From Senimuribacter intestinalis (GTDB taxonomy: Bacteria; Bacillota; Clostridia; Peptostreptococcales; Anaerovoracaceae): a DNA stretch of 64,000 nt. The DNA is taken from positions 124,001 through 188,000 of the forward strand of contig CALPCJ010000005.1 of the NCBI GenBank assembly GCA_943192975.1. The letters run 5' to 3'. Made by a program: the position numbers and the translations under genes. Numbering within the stretch: the stretch's first letter is position 1; the number at the start of each line of letters is the position of its first letter. Under the pieces are notes generated by a model. It was given only the letters and a program-made list of their open reading frames with translations. It made no database searches and had not been told where the DNA came from. This document shows positions 48,741-57,688 of the stretch, in pieces.

Positions 48741-50822
48741 TTATAATCCGTATTTTAATTTCTTTCTTGCGAGGGTGGTCTGGGGCAAACCCAGAAGTTC
48801 TGCCGCCCGTCTGGTGGTTCCCTCTTTTTTCAGAGCATACTCAATAATCTGCTTCTCCTGCTGATTCATCAGCTGATGAAAGTCCAGACTGTCGCTATAT
48901 TCAAAGCTTTTCCTGATATTAATCATCATATCTCCATAAGCATTTTCATTGAGAATCTCATCCACATCTTCGGCTGTAATCACCACGTTCCTGCTGCTGA
49001 TAATTAGGCGATGCATGACATTTTCCAGTTCCCGCACGTTGCCCGGCCAGTGATACTTATAAAGCTGACCTAAAGCCTCCGGCGACAGTTCCTTGTGGAT
49101 TCTGTATTTTTTCGTCCAGCTGTCAGCAAAAGTCTGGGCAAGGCACAGCACATCTTCCTTTCTTTCCCTCAAAGCAGGTACATCAATTTTACAAATATTC
49201 AGCCTGTAGTACAAATCTTCTCTGAAGGTTCCCTGCTCCACTAGGTCCTTTAAAGGCACATTATTGGCAACAATAACCCGCACATTGACAGAAATCTGTC
49301 TGGTACCGCCTACTTTGAAGAACTGATTTTCCTGGAGCACCCGAAGAAGCTTTGACTGCATGTTCATTGACAGGGTGCCGATTTCATCGAGGAATAAAAT
49401 TCCTCCGTCAGCAAGTTCAAAATACCCCGTTTTTCCAGATGATGCTGCCCCGGTGAAAGCGCCCGCCTCATATCCAAAGAACTCAGACTCCGCTAGACCT
49501 TCTGCAATAGTGGCGCAGTTAATTTTCACACAGGGCTTTAAACAGCGATCGCTGTTCTGATGAATCAGAGAAAGAATCTTTTCCTTGCCGACGCCGGTTT
49601 CTCCCTGAATAATTACGTTGCAGTCGTACTTTGCCACATTCATGACTTCCTCAATCATGCTTTTCGTCACCTTGCTTTGATAGACAAAATCATCCTCTTT
49701 GCCCGCTGCAATCCGCATGATGTTCTCCGCCTGACTTTTTGTCAGTACTTTCTTCCGATTCTTTTTCTCGTAAAGACGATTGATTTCCTCCAGCTGATTC
49801 CTGATTTTACGCACAATTCGCAAAGTAAACTGGGGATAATCCTTCAGATACTGGTCGAAAGCATACATGGTGGTCATCTTACCAAGAGACTCCGCCGCCA
49901 ATTGGGCTGCGCCATAATGATTTTCTACCGACGTAAAATACACATCGCCAAAAGGCTTTATCATCAGTACCGCTAATGTTTCTGCACCAAAAATATCTTC
50001 CGCTACGATAATCTGATCTACCTGATCCAAATTCGGTTCTTCTCTTCGCAGTGCCTCAAAGGACGCAACCGGCATTGCTAGATTCGTAAAGAAAACTTGC
50101 CCTACAAGGGGTTTCATCACATTTCTAATTTCTTTTTGCGAAAGTCCTTCCCTGCTTTCCTCATCCATCACCACCGTCACATGAGAATCTGCAATTCCCG
50201 CTTCTTTCAAAGCCGCCGCATACAGCAGTGTACCATAGACAGTTCTTCCGATAATGACCAATTTTTTGTTGGCATGCTCCAGCGCAATATTATACGCCCC
50301 AAAGAGACTGCCCGCCTCATCAATTGCCGCCAAGGTGTAGTCCGGACTTAGATCCCTATCTGCTATGTGAACGGGCGATGTCTCAAAGAGAATCGCATAA
50401 CCGCTACAAACAATCTGTCCATAGTTAAAATCTATCTCGTGAATTTCTTCAATATATACAGGAATGCTGCTCAACGAGGCGATACAGTAAATTCGGTCGC
50501 CTTCCACTGCACCTACCTCCGAAGTCAGATCTTCTGCAATCTCTTCCACCGTACCTATCAGCACACCGCCGGAACCAATAAAAGGATTATGCAGTTTGCC
50601 TCGCTTCTCCACTAAATCCAAAATCTTACTCCGAATTTTGTTTTCATCATATCCGCTGCTGGTACAAATCTGCTGAAAATTCCCCCATTCTAAGTGAATT
50701 CGTTCAAGAGAAACTCTCGCTTCCTTGCTAAAAAGCGTGCGGCTGTTGTCAACTTTCCATGCCGTCGCCGGCACGACACCTTTGGGTTCTAATACCCGAT
50801 TTAAACCATAATTTCTGTCCAT
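48741..50822 (-). CDS. Second sigma-54-dependent activator with Kdd-like sensor domain
   Basis: A 693-residue paralogue of 2507-4582. Residues 1 to about 345 align with Kdd (NYGLNRVLEPKGVVPATAWK; GKLHNPFIGSGGVLIG; CSGYAILFE), with the NAD glycine loop again eroded (VIIGRTVYGTLL). The AAA+ domain has GETGVGKE, GAFTGA and FLDEIGTL; the C-terminus is a Fis-type HTH (TTRRAAELLGLPQTTLARKK) differing in the recognition helix from regulator 1. It keeps the FIGSGG sequence closer to true Kdd. Divergent from the NhaC-type transporter that has its own -24/-12 promoter, its obvious target. Ligand unknown. Confidence 0.92.
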   Translation of the reverse strand: MDRNYGLNRVLEPKGVVPATAWKVDNSRTLFSKEARVSLERIHLEWGNFQQICTSSGYDENKIRSKILDLVEKRGKLHNPFIGSGGVLIGTVEEIAEDLTSEVGAVEGDRIYCIASLSSIPVYIEEIHEIDFNYGQIVCSGYAILFETSPVHIADRDLSPDYTLAAIDEAGSLFGAYNIALEHANKKLVIIGRTVYGTLLYAAALKEAGIADSHVTVVMDEESREGLSQKEIRNVMKPLVGQVFFTNLAMPVASFEALRREEPNLDQVDQIIVAEDIFGAETLAVLMIKPFGDVYFTSVENHYGAAQLAAESLGKMTTMYAFDQYLKDYPQFTLRIVRKIRNQLEEINRLYEKKNRKKVLTKSQAENIMRIAAGKEDDFVYQSKVTKSMIEEVMNVAKYDCNVIIQGETGVGKEKILSLIHQNSDRCLKPCVKINCATIAEGLAESEFFGYEAGAFTGAASSGKTGYFELADGGILFLDEIGTLSMNMQSKLLRVLQENQFFKVGGTRQISVNVRVIVANNVPLKDLVEQGTFREDLYYRLNICKIDVPALRERKEDVLCLAQTFADSWTKKYRIHKELSPEALGQLYKYHWPGNVRELENVMHRLIISSRNVVITAEDVDEILNENAYGDMMINIRKSFEYSDSLDFHQLMNQQEKQIIEYALKKEGTTRRAAELLGLPQTTLARKKLKYGL

Positions 50823-50865
50823 TCCTAACTCCTATTCCTTAACAATGCAAGGCTATCCTTTCTTA

Positions 50866-50894
50866 ATCCTATGATAGAACCAGAAAAAAGTCAA
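50866..50894 (-). promoter_or_regulatory. Sigma-A promoter of the second Kdd-sensor activator
   Basis: Minus strand TTGACT (50889-50894), 17-base spacer, TAGGAT (50866-50871). Confidence 0.6.
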
Positions 50895-50943
50895 CCTTTT
50901 GAGTCATTTTTGGCGTGTAATTTTTATATTTTTCTCAAAAATG

Positions 50944-50959
50944 GTTCGTATGCGTGAAC
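50944..50959. promoter_or_regulatory. GTTC-N8-GAAC palindrome (candidate site for activator 2)
   Basis: GTTCGTATGCGTGAAC, about 100 bp upstream of the nhaC -24 element. It has the same 16-bp length and arm spacing as the kdd/kal palindromes, but the arms are inverted (GTTC ... GAAC). Confidence 0.5.
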
Positions 50960-51047
50960 AAGACACAATTTTTCTATGTTCTTAAAGTCCTTTTCATACC
51001 TTGCAAATACTGTCTCATTGCGTAATTTTCAGACAACTTTCTACTCT

Positions 51048-51063
51048 TGGCACAGATATTGCT
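51048..51063 (+). promoter_or_regulatory. Sigma-54 (-24/-12) promoter of the nhaC-type gene
   Basis: TGGCACAGATATTGCT: GG at 51049-51050 and GC at 51061-51062, exact spacing, consensus TTGGCAC and TTGCT. Predicted start near 51074, 29 bases before the ATG. Confidence 0.87.
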
Positions 51064-51102
51064 CTTTACATGGGTGGGATTTATTAAGTAAAGGAGAAAA
51101 AA

Positions 51103-52611
51103 ATGAACGTTTTAAAAGCAATCTTCAAGTTCGTGCCAATTTTTATTCTGGCAGGACTGATGATGTCCGGACAGGACGCTTTGCTTGCTGCTACTATCGC
51201 TGCAGTTGCTGCGGTTGTTGTAGCTAAGCTGACAGAAAAAATTTCTTTTAAAGAATGTATGGACGCTGCTATGGACAGTGTAAAAAACATTATTGTGGCA
51301 TTATTTATTCTGATGTTTGCCTATGCAATGGCCAGCGCCTTCATGTCAACAGGCGTAGGGGCTTCTGTTGTAAACATCGCTTTATCACTGGGTATCACAG
51401 CGAGAACTGTTGCGATTGTAGGGCTTTGCGTAACAGGCATACTCTCTGTTGCTACTGGCACATCTTGGGGCACCTTTGCAGCATGTGCTCCGATTTTCCT
51501 GTGGCTGGTGCATATCGTTGACCCTAACTGCATCGAAACCGGCAGCCTGCTTCTGACTACCTGTGCAATCGCAGGGGGCGCATGCTTTGGTGACAACATC
51601 GGTCTGATTTCCGATACTACCATCGTATCCTCCGGTATTCAGGGCGTAGAAGTTGTAGACAGAATCAGAAGTCAGGGCGTATGGTCTGTACTGTGTCTGG
51701 TTCTTGCTGCTATCGTATTCTTCATTGCCGCTACCGTAATGGGGCTTCCTAATCAGGCGGTAGAAGCCTCCAACGTACTGGACTCCGTTCCACAGAGCGC
51801 GCTGGATTATCTGGCTGAAGAAAAGCCTGAAGCGATTAATCTTCTGGATCAGGTACAAAACGGCGTAGCACTTTACATGATAGTTCCTCTCATTCTGGTA
51901 ATTGGCCTTGCAATTTCAGGGCTGAACACATTCGGCTGTATCGGCACCGGTATCGTATCTGCCTACGTTCTTGGACTTTTCGCAGGCACTACTTCCTTCA
52001 ACGGCGGCGGACTGCAGGACTATCTGAACATGTGTATGGACGGCTTTGCTGACGCAGGCAGCTGGGTAATCATCATGATGATGTGGGTTGCTGCATTCGG
52101 CGGCATCATGGGCAAGATGAAAGCCTTCGATCCGCTGGCAAACTTGATTGTAAGAGTTTCCCACAATGTAAGACAGCTAATGTTCTGCAACGGCTTGCTT
52201 TGCCTTACTGGTAATGCAATCCTGTCCGATGAGATGGCACAGATTGTAACGGTTGGTCCAATCATCAAAGGAATTACAGAAGAAAACGTAGAAGCTGAAA
52301 CAGAAGAAGACATGTATAAGCTGAAACTGCGAAATGCTACTTTCGGTGATGCAATGGGTGTATTCGGCTCTCAGCTAATTCCATGGCACGTATACCTTGG
52401 ATTCTATGTTGGTATCGCAGCAAACGTATATCCGCTGTTCCAATTCTCTAACACAGACTTCATCAAGTATAATTTTATGGCAATGATTGCTGTAGCTTCT
52501 ATTCTGATTCTGACTGTCACCGGTCTGGATAGAGTGATTCCGCTCTTCGGACTGCCAAAAGAACCAAAAGTCAAACTCAGGAAAAAAACAGACAAAGAAA
52601 ACATCGCGTAA
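51103..52611 (+). CDS. NhaC family Na+/H+ antiporter-like transporter
   Basis: A 502-residue membrane protein with about 12 helices and the NhaC/ArsB-type hairpins (TGTSWGTFAACAPI near 125 and FGDNIGLISDTTIVSS near 165). Such proteins exchange Na+ for H+ or for amino acids and amines. Sigma-54 control by an activator whose sensor resembles a lysine-pathway enzyme suggests that it moves lysine or a related diamino acid; this is inference. AAAGGAG precedes the start. Monocistronic, closed by the hairpin at 52633. Confidence 0.85.
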   Translation: MNVLKAIFKFVPIFILAGLMMSGQDALLAATIAAVAAVVVAKLTEKISFKECMDAAMDSVKNIIVALFILMFAYAMASAFMSTGVGASVVNIALSLGITARTVAIVGLCVTGILSVATGTSWGTFAACAPIFLWLVHIVDPNCIETGSLLLTTCAIAGGACFGDNIGLISDTTIVSSGIQGVEVVDRIRSQGVWSVLCLVLAAIVFFIAATVMGLPNQAVEASNVLDSVPQSALDYLAEEKPEAINLLDQVQNGVALYMIVPLILVIGLAISGLNTFGCIGTGIVSAYVLGLFAGTTSFNGGGLQDYLNMCMDGFADAGSWVIIMMMWVAAFGGIMGKMKAFDPLANLIVRVSHNVRQLMFCNGLLCLTGNAILSDEMAQIVTVGPIIKGITEENVEAETEEDMYKLKLRNATFGDAMGVFGSQLIPWHVYLGFYVGIAANVYPLFQFSNTDFIKYNFMAMIAVASILILTVTGLDRVIPLFGLPKEPKVKLRKKTDKENIA

Positions 52612-52632
52612 ATTCCAGTATAATCCCACCTA

Positions 52633-52670
52633 AAAGGCGCAGGCTCTCATCAAAGAAGCCTGCGCCTTTT
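52633..52670. terminator. Bidirectional terminator, nhaC / gap
   Basis: AAAGGCGCAGGCT pairs with AGCCTGCGCCTTTT; T runs on both sides serve both convergent genes. Confidence 0.87.
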
Positions 52671-52682
52671 CTTATCCTCATA

Positions 52683-53699
52683 TTAAAGGAAATTTCTCAG
52701 ATATTTCAGCGTTCTTATCATCTGAGACACGTAGCTGCATTCGTTATCATACCATGCAACCACACGAACCTCATAAATCTTGGTGCCGCATCTTTGCGCA
52801 AGAGTTTGTGTAGCGTCAAAGAGGGAACCGTAGTTCATGCCGATGATATCGCTGGATACCAACTCTTCCTCTGTATAGCCAAAAGACTCGCTGGCAGCAG
52901 CCTTCATGGCCGCATTAATGCCTTCTACCGTTACAGACTCTGTCTCGTCTTTCAGTGTAGCATCCAAAATAGTGATAGATCCGGAAGGCACTGGTACACG
53001 CTGTGCAGAGCCAATCAGCTTTCCATCAAGTTCTGGAATCACCAGACCGATAGCCTTTGCTGCACCGGTGCTATTAGGCACGATATTGACTGCACCAGCC
53101 CTTGCACGGCGAAAATCGCCTTTTCTGTGGGGTCCGTCCAAAAGCATCTGATCTCCGGTGTAAGCGTGAATGGTCGTCATAAAACCGGTACGAATTTCCC
53201 GGTAATCGTTAAGCGACTTTGCCATAGGAGCCAGACAGTTGGTGGTGCAGGACGCTGCGGAAATGATATCATCTTCGGCAGTCAATGTTTCATGGTTAGT
53301 TCCGTAAACGATAGTCTTTAAATCGTTTCCAGCAGGAGCAGAGATTAGAACCTTCTTTGCACCAGCGCGAAGATGCGCCTCTGACTTTGCTTTGGAGCAG
53401 AAAAAGCCTGTGCATTCCAGCACGATATCTATACCCAGTTCTTTCCATGGCAGCTGCCCCGGATCTTTTTCAGAGAGAATCGTGATTTTCTTACCATCTA
53501 CAGTGATAGAATTGTCATCGCAGGTCACCGTATGACCACGATAGCCTCCCTGCACACTATCATACTTCAGCAGATGTGCCAGCATCGCCGGTTCTGTCAG
53601 GTCGTTGATGGCTGTGACCTCCATAGTTTCATCTTCAAAAATCTGTCTGAATGCCAGCCTACCGATTCGTCCAAATCCATTAATTGCAATCTTTATCAT
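52683..53699 (-). CDS. gap: Glyceraldehyde-3-phosphate dehydrogenase
   Basis: A 338-residue glycolytic enzyme. NAD-binding INGFGRIGRLAFRQ at the start, catalytic cysteine in SAASCTTNCLAP near residue 150, and phosphate-binding GAAKAIGLVIPEL near 210. Stands alone rather than in a gap-pgk-tpi operon. The promoter has an extended -10 (TGCTATACT at 53779-53787). Confidence 0.94.
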   Translation of the reverse strand: MIKIAINGFGRIGRLAFRQIFEDETMEVTAINDLTEPAMLAHLLKYDSVQGGYRGHTVTCDDNSITVDGKKITILSEKDPGQLPWKELGIDIVLECTGFFCSKAKSEAHLRAGAKKVLISAPAGNDLKTIVYGTNHETLTAEDDIISAASCTTNCLAPMAKSLNDYREIRTGFMTTIHAYTGDQMLLDGPHRKGDFRRARAGAVNIVPNSTGAAKAIGLVIPELDGKLIGSAQRVPVPSGSITILDATLKDETESVTVEGINAAMKAAASESFGYTEEELVSSDIIGMNYGSLFDATQTLAQRCGTKIYEVRVVAWYDNECSYVSQMIRTLKYLRNFL

Positions 53700-53889
53700 G
53701 TTTCACACCCTCCTCATTGTACTGCCCGTTTTTAACACCCGCATGTAGTCCCCTGTCTGCGGGCAGCCTGTTAGCTATAGTATAGCACAAATCCAACCAA
53801 AGTTAATCACAAAAAACCAAGTCGGGGTGAATGATTTAAATTTTTTTAAAATCTTCCGCTGCAGGGGGGACAGAAATCATCTATCATTA

Positions 53890-54528
53890 TCACTGCAGCG
53901 TTCCCATGGGCACATGAATTTCCTGTCCGCCGACCGCCGCCTCGATGGCTGCCAGAAGTCCCTTGACCATGTCAGAAAGTTCCATGGACGGCATATCAGG
54001 TTTTCCCTCTGTCTGTTCAGGAATGAAAGGTACATGGATAAAGCCAGCCTTCATCTGGGGATAAAACTTGTCCGCTAAATATAATGCTTCATATAGCAGA
54101 GTATTGCAAACATAGCTTCCCGCAGAATAAGACAGCTCTGCCTTAACACCAGCGATTCTAATCCGCTCAGCCATGGCTTTCACCGGCAAAGTAGCAAAAT
54201 AGGCATTTGCTCCGTCCTCTCTAATGGGCACATCTACAGGCTGCTTTCCATCGTTGTCCGCAATCCGCGCATCAATCAGGTTAATTCCAATTCGTTCTAC
54301 AGCAATGGCTGCAGCGCCTCCCGCCTGTCCGACACACAACACCATGTCAGGGTGGTGCATGCTTACTTCCTCTGCCAAAACTCCTCTGCCCCGGTCAAAG
54401 ACCACCGGAATTTGTTTTTTAATAATCTGTGTTCCTGCTATTTCATCGGGCAGAAGCCGCACCGCCTCCCAGGAGGGATTCATCGCTTCTCCTCCAAAAG
54501 GTTCAAAACCCGTTATCAGTAATTTCAT
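53890..54528 (-). CDS. pcp: Pyroglutamyl-peptidase I
   Basis: A 212-residue cysteine peptidase that removes N-terminal pyroglutamate. Catalytic triad visible: Glu in VERIGIN near residue 80, Cys in SAGSYVCNTLLY near 142, His in GFIHVPF near 166. Length and motifs are those of the C15 family. Monocistronic. Confidence 0.94.
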   Translation of the reverse strand: MKLLITGFEPFGGEAMNPSWEAVRLLPDEIAGTQIIKKQIPVVFDRGRGVLAEEVSMHHPDMVLCVGQAGGAAAIAVERIGINLIDARIADNDGKQPVDVPIREDGANAYFATLPVKAMAERIRIAGVKAELSYSAGSYVCNTLLYEALYLADKFYPQMKAGFIHVPFIPEQTEGKPDMPSMELSDMVKGLLAAIEAAVGGQEIHVPMGTLQ

Positions 54529-54687
54529 CTATTATGACTCCTTTGTTTAGTTGGACATGTTCGTCAAGCAACTTATTAAATTTTTTTGCAAACATAATTC
54601 GCCAACATCATTCACAAGTGTTTTCTATGTCAATCCATCGTACAGCCGATAGTTTTAATCATTTCAATAGGAACACAAACTTCAAAC

Positions 54688-55023
54688 TTACCTTGGAAAG
54701 CATTTTTGCAGTTCCTTAGTAATCTCCTGCACATCCCTGGCAATCTTTTGTGCCTTTGATGAAGAAATGCATGCGCTTTCCGCTACTGCTAAAATATCCT
54801 CCATGCCCGGATTCTTTCCATTTCCATTTACACAGGTAGCATGCTCACCACCAATACCGCTGCTGTAGGTCAAGTCGTATGCAGGTGATAATTTCCACAC
54901 ACCTTTTTCTTTATCCAGCCAGTCATCTTCATATTGAAAGGCAGTCAAATTTCGTTCATATTTTGCCAAAGTACCGATTTTTCTTCCATCAAGCAAGACA
55001 GACAGCACATTAATCTCTTTCAT
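54688..55023 (-). pseudogene. hipA: HipA toxin with in-frame central deletion
   Basis: The first 36 residues (KEINVLSVLLDGRKIGTL) are a normal HipA N-terminus and the last 75 (KEKGVWKLSPAYDLTYSS ...) a normal C-terminus, but the roughly 250 residues between, including the kinase ATP-binding and catalytic loops, are absent without loss of frame. A full HipA has over 400 residues; this has 111. It cannot be an active kinase. It overlaps hipB by 14 bp and keeps an AGGAG Shine-Dalgarno, so it is still translated. It may act as a partner or decoy for HipB. Confidence 0.75.
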
Positions 55024-55294
55024 GAATAATCTCCTCAATAGACCTGTATCGCCTCTGTGTGAACAGTTTCAAAAAATCCTCCTGATAATCCAGTGCTACA
55101 GCAATTTTAATCAGAGACTCCATAGATATCTTTCCCCTATTCTCAAATCGTTTTAAAGAGCCAAGACTGACCCCGGACTTTCTGGCTAGTTCCTCCTGAG
55201 TAAGCCCCGCCTCTTTCCTTCGCCGCCTGGCATTCTTAGCAATTTCCAGTTCTATCTCTCTGGGAGATTTCATTAAATCCAAAATCGTATTCAT
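55010..55294 (-). CDS. hipB: HipB-like antitoxin (XRE family)
   Basis: A 94-residue HTH repressor, RKEAGLTQEELARKSGVSLGSLKRFENRG, with a C-terminal extension ending HERD that overlaps hipA. The start at 55294 has no Shine-Dalgarno and lies at the predicted transcription start, so it is likely leaderless. The longer frame to 55330 would begin upstream of the promoter's -10. Operator repeats at 55294-55311 and 55334-55351 imply autoregulation. Confidence 0.8.
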   Translation of the reverse strand: MNTILDLMKSPREIELEIAKNARRRRKEAGLTQEELARKSGVSLGSLKRFENRGKISMESLIKIAVALDYQEDFLKLFTQRRYRSIEEIIHERD

Positions 55295-55311
55295 AGATAA
55301 TATTTTAGCTA
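55294..55311. promoter_or_regulatory. hipB operator 1
   Basis: TAGATAATATTTTAGCTA overlaps the -10 and start codon of hipB; near-palindrome TAG-N-TAATATATTA-N-CTA. Confidence 0.65.
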
Positions 55312-55330
55312 AAGACGCCATTTTTGTCAA
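55302..55330 (-). promoter_or_regulatory. hipB promoter (leaderless)
   Basis: Minus strand TTGACA (55325-55330), 17-base spacer, TAAAAT (55302-55307). Counting seven bases from the -10 lands on the A of the ATG at 55294. Confidence 0.65.
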
Positions 55331-55333
55331 GTT

Positions 55334-55351
55334 TAGATAATATATTAGCTA
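55334..55351. promoter_or_regulatory. hipB operator 2
   Basis: TAGATAATATATTAGCTA, 40 bp from operator 1, just upstream of the -35 box. Confidence 0.65.
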
Positions 55352-55459
55352 TTTTACTCCATGCATCGCAATGGATGTTGCTGCAAGGCTTCTCGTCATT
55401 AAATAGCACACTATTCATTCGTCTTTTTTGAAATAGACATAAATATTTTTAAATCTATA

Positions 55460-55488
55460 TTGATATTTTATTTCGTCTATAGTATTAT
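55460..55488 (+). promoter_or_regulatory. Promoter of the DUF2089 gene
   Basis: TTGATA (55460-55465), 17-base spacer, TATTAT (55483-55488). Confidence 0.55.
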
Positions 55489-55510
55489 AGTAATAAAAGG
55501 AGAAAATCAT

Positions 55511-56272
55511 ATGGCAAAAATGATATCCTACTGTCCTGTATGCAGTACAAAACTAAATATTTCCACCTTAACCTGTAAAGGCTGCGGAATGGAGCTGAAA
55601 AATGATTTTGAATTAAGTGCTTTCGACTCTTTAAATCCAGAGCAATATACTTTTCTCATTACATTTTTAAAGCACAGAGGTAATTTGAACGCAGTCCAAA
55701 AGGAACTGAATGTTTCTTATCCAACTGCAAAAAAACAATTAGACAATTTGCTGGTATCGCTGAATCTTCTCGATGACACAGCAGATTCAGCAGAAAGTCA
55801 AGAGGTAATAGATATGTCAACTTGGACAATCCCAGAGAACAGCAATAAAGCGTCCGATATTATTAAACAGAAACTGATGGAAAACGGTGGGAAAGCTACC
55901 GTATATACAGTCAACGGTGGTTCTCATGAGATTAGAGCTGCTTCCGATGGCCTTTCTTTCATCAGCAATAAAGTTAACATAAAGCCGCCTTGGCAATATA
56001 AAGTATTTGATATAATCGTCGATTTACTGGTTTCACAAGGGGGTACTGCTGAAAAAGGCAATGGAAGAAACTACAAACTCGGCGAAGGTAAATGCACCGA
56101 AAAAACAGTTGTTGGAGCCATCGGCTATCATTACTCAGGAAAAAGTTTCGGAGACTCTGTTTACGATCCAGTTTTTTTCTTAGCAGCCATCCTTGAATGG
56201 GCAGGCATCGCACACAATGGCCGCGGAGAACTCACTTTAACCGATAGTTACCGAAAGAAAATTAATCTGTAA
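55511..56272 (+). CDS. DUF2089-type zinc-ribbon protein
   Basis: A 253-residue protein with an N-terminal zinc ribbon (CPVCSTKL ... CKGCGMEL), a helix-turn-helix-like DUF2089 segment (DSLNPEQYTFLITFLKHRGNLNAVQKELNVSYPTAKKQLDNL, about 40-85), and a 150-residue C-terminal region without a known fold, containing GGKATVYTVNGGSHEIRAASDG. Likely a DNA-binding regulator. AAAGGAG eight bases before the ATG at 55511 fixes the start. Confidence 0.75.
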   Translation: MAKMISYCPVCSTKLNISTLTCKGCGMELKNDFELSAFDSLNPEQYTFLITFLKHRGNLNAVQKELNVSYPTAKKQLDNLLVSLNLLDDTADSAESQEVIDMSTWTIPENSNKASDIIKQKLMENGGKATVYTVNGGSHEIRAASDGLSFISNKVNIKPPWQYKVFDIIVDLLVSQGGTAEKGNGRNYKLGEGKCTEKTVVGAIGYHYSGKSFGDSVYDPVFFLAAILEWAGIAHNGRGELTLTDSYRKKINL

Positions 56273-56292
56273 TTGTAGAGCTGATATAAAAC

Positions 56293-56341
56293 ATGAGCAC
56301 CTTTAATAAGATTTTTATCTGAATTTTTTAAAGGTGCTCAT
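56293..56341. terminator. Hairpin between DUF2089 gene and 100-residue gene
   Basis: ATGAGCACCTTTAA pairs with TTAAAGGTGCTCAT over a loop of about 20 bases; no clean T run on the plus strand, so it may act as an mRNA end or attenuator. Confidence 0.55.
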
Positions 56342-56384
56342 AGCCGGTTCTAATATCTTTATTAATAACAGGAGGTAGAAGCAT

Positions 56385-56687
56385 ATGGATAGACTCGCCT
56401 TTCGATTTCATAATGAACTAATTGAAAAAATGCACATCGCCAAAAAAGAATGCCACTACAATCCAACAAGATTTAACCAAATGATATCAGAGATTGGCGG
56501 CGTAGAAACTGCAAAAAAGCTAATTGATAAAGCAATGCGCAAAGGCGACTGCTCCGATGGATTCAGAACCCTATATATTCTTAACCGTTTAGATTTGACG
56601 ATGGAAGATTCCGTATGTAAGGAAGAATACCAAACTCTCTTTTCTAAAGAACTGATTGAATACTGTAGACATCTTTTAAATGGTTAA
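56385..56687 (+). CDS. Hypothetical 100-residue protein
   Basis: MDRLAFRFHNELIEKMHIAKKECHYNPTRF ... rich in Lys, Glu and helices, with no membrane segment. AGGAGG precedes the ATG and a terminator follows, so it is expressed. Resembles small soluble proteins adjoining toxin-antitoxin or phage-defence genes, but I recognise no family. Confidence 0.6.
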   Translation: MDRLAFRFHNELIEKMHIAKKECHYNPTRFNQMISEIGGVETAKKLIDKAMRKGDCSDGFRTLYILNRLDLTMEDSVCKEEYQTLFSKELIEYCRHLLNG

Positions 56688-56690
56688 TCA

Positions 56691-56740
56691 AAATCACCCT
56701 AGCCATCCACACATTTAGTGTATATGACTAGGGTGATTTT
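56691..56740 (+). terminator. Terminator after the 100-residue protein gene
   Basis: AATCACCCTAG pairs with CTAGGGTGATT and is followed by TTTT. Confidence 0.82.
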
Positions 56741-56779
56741 TTAGTTTAATAATCCTCAGCGTCATTAAGACACGTTTTA

Positions 56780-57625
56780 TCAATTATCATTCATTCCAAA
56801 TTCTTTAGATAGCAATTTATTTTTATAAAGCGCTTCACACTGCATTACGGATTCATTAGATGTCGACTTAGGCAAAACCTGCAAGATTGAAAATTGAAAT
56901 TTGTGATAACGCTCAGGGGCCTTGCAAAGAAGTTCTTTGATTTTCTTGTTTCCCCCATCTCTTGTATCTATGTATGCTTTCCATCTGCCGAGAAGTCCAT
57001 CATTTCCATAAGCGGACCCTACATATTGCTGTCCGGAAACCGTGTCCACAATTAAATAGACTGCTTTCACCGCTTCCAGTGCCGTATGCCAGGATTCATA
57101 AACCGGACGATTTTTAATAATCGTATTCAGCTGGTCAAAAGACAATATCAGATTCTCGTAGCCGCTGAATACTTCTGCCGCACGTGACTGAATTGCCACA
57201 ATCGGTTTTTCCAAAGAACCGCTCTGATGCCATGCCAGTGTGCCTCTGCCCCAATCGATAATCAGCCGATCTTCATATTCCTGCAACAAATCCACATGTT
57301 CCAGATTAAAATACCCATTTTCCCCTGTAAACCAATCGACATGAGGAAATCCTACAGGCATAACCTCCGGGGTTGCCGGTACAAATCCATCGACTTTGTA
57401 CAATGCGTAGAATCTTGCCATCGTTCCCTCATCACCGATAAATACAGCCCAATAGTCAAAATCCTTTGCAAAATTCCGGCTTTGTGTTCTTGTATACTCC
57501 CAAATCATTCCTTTTTTATAGCAAGGTTTAAACTGATCACTTGTTAGTGAATGACGAATCACTTTTACTCTCTTGGGGTCAATTCCCACTTTTTGTAAAA
57601 TGTCAGCAAAATTCAAGATTGCCAT
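56780..57625 (-). CDS. GIY-YIG domain protein
   Basis: A 281-residue protein. The N-terminal 190 residues have no known motif (many aromatic residues; ends near FDQLNTIIKNRP). Residues 190-275 form a GIY-YIG nuclease-like domain: KAVYLIVDTVSGQQYVGSAYG matches the two signature strands, with the catalytic arginine in LLGRWKAYI. Likely nuclease; role (repair, defence, mobile) unclear. Confidence 0.8.
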   Translation of the reverse strand: MAILNFADILQKVGIDPKRVKVIRHSLTSDQFKPCYKKGMIWEYTRTQSRNFAKDFDYWAVFIGDEGTMARFYALYKVDGFVPATPEVMPVGFPHVDWFTGENGYFNLEHVDLLQEYEDRLIIDWGRGTLAWHQSGSLEKPIVAIQSRAAEVFSGYENLILSFDQLNTIIKNRPVYESWHTALEAVKAVYLIVDTVSGQQYVGSAYGNDGLLGRWKAYIDTRDGGNKKIKELLCKAPERYHKFQFSILQVLPKSTSNESVMQCEALYKNKLLSKEFGMNDN

Positions 57626-57688
57626 AAGTCACACCTCTTCAAAAAGGAAGATTCCCTCCATGGAAACCTCCCTTTGTCATTCCATCAT

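Noticed and set aside
51103..52611. Assigning the NhaC-type protein firmly as a lysine permease
   Set aside because: The family is mostly Na+/H+ exchange; regulation alone does not prove the substrate, so it is kept as a hypothesis.
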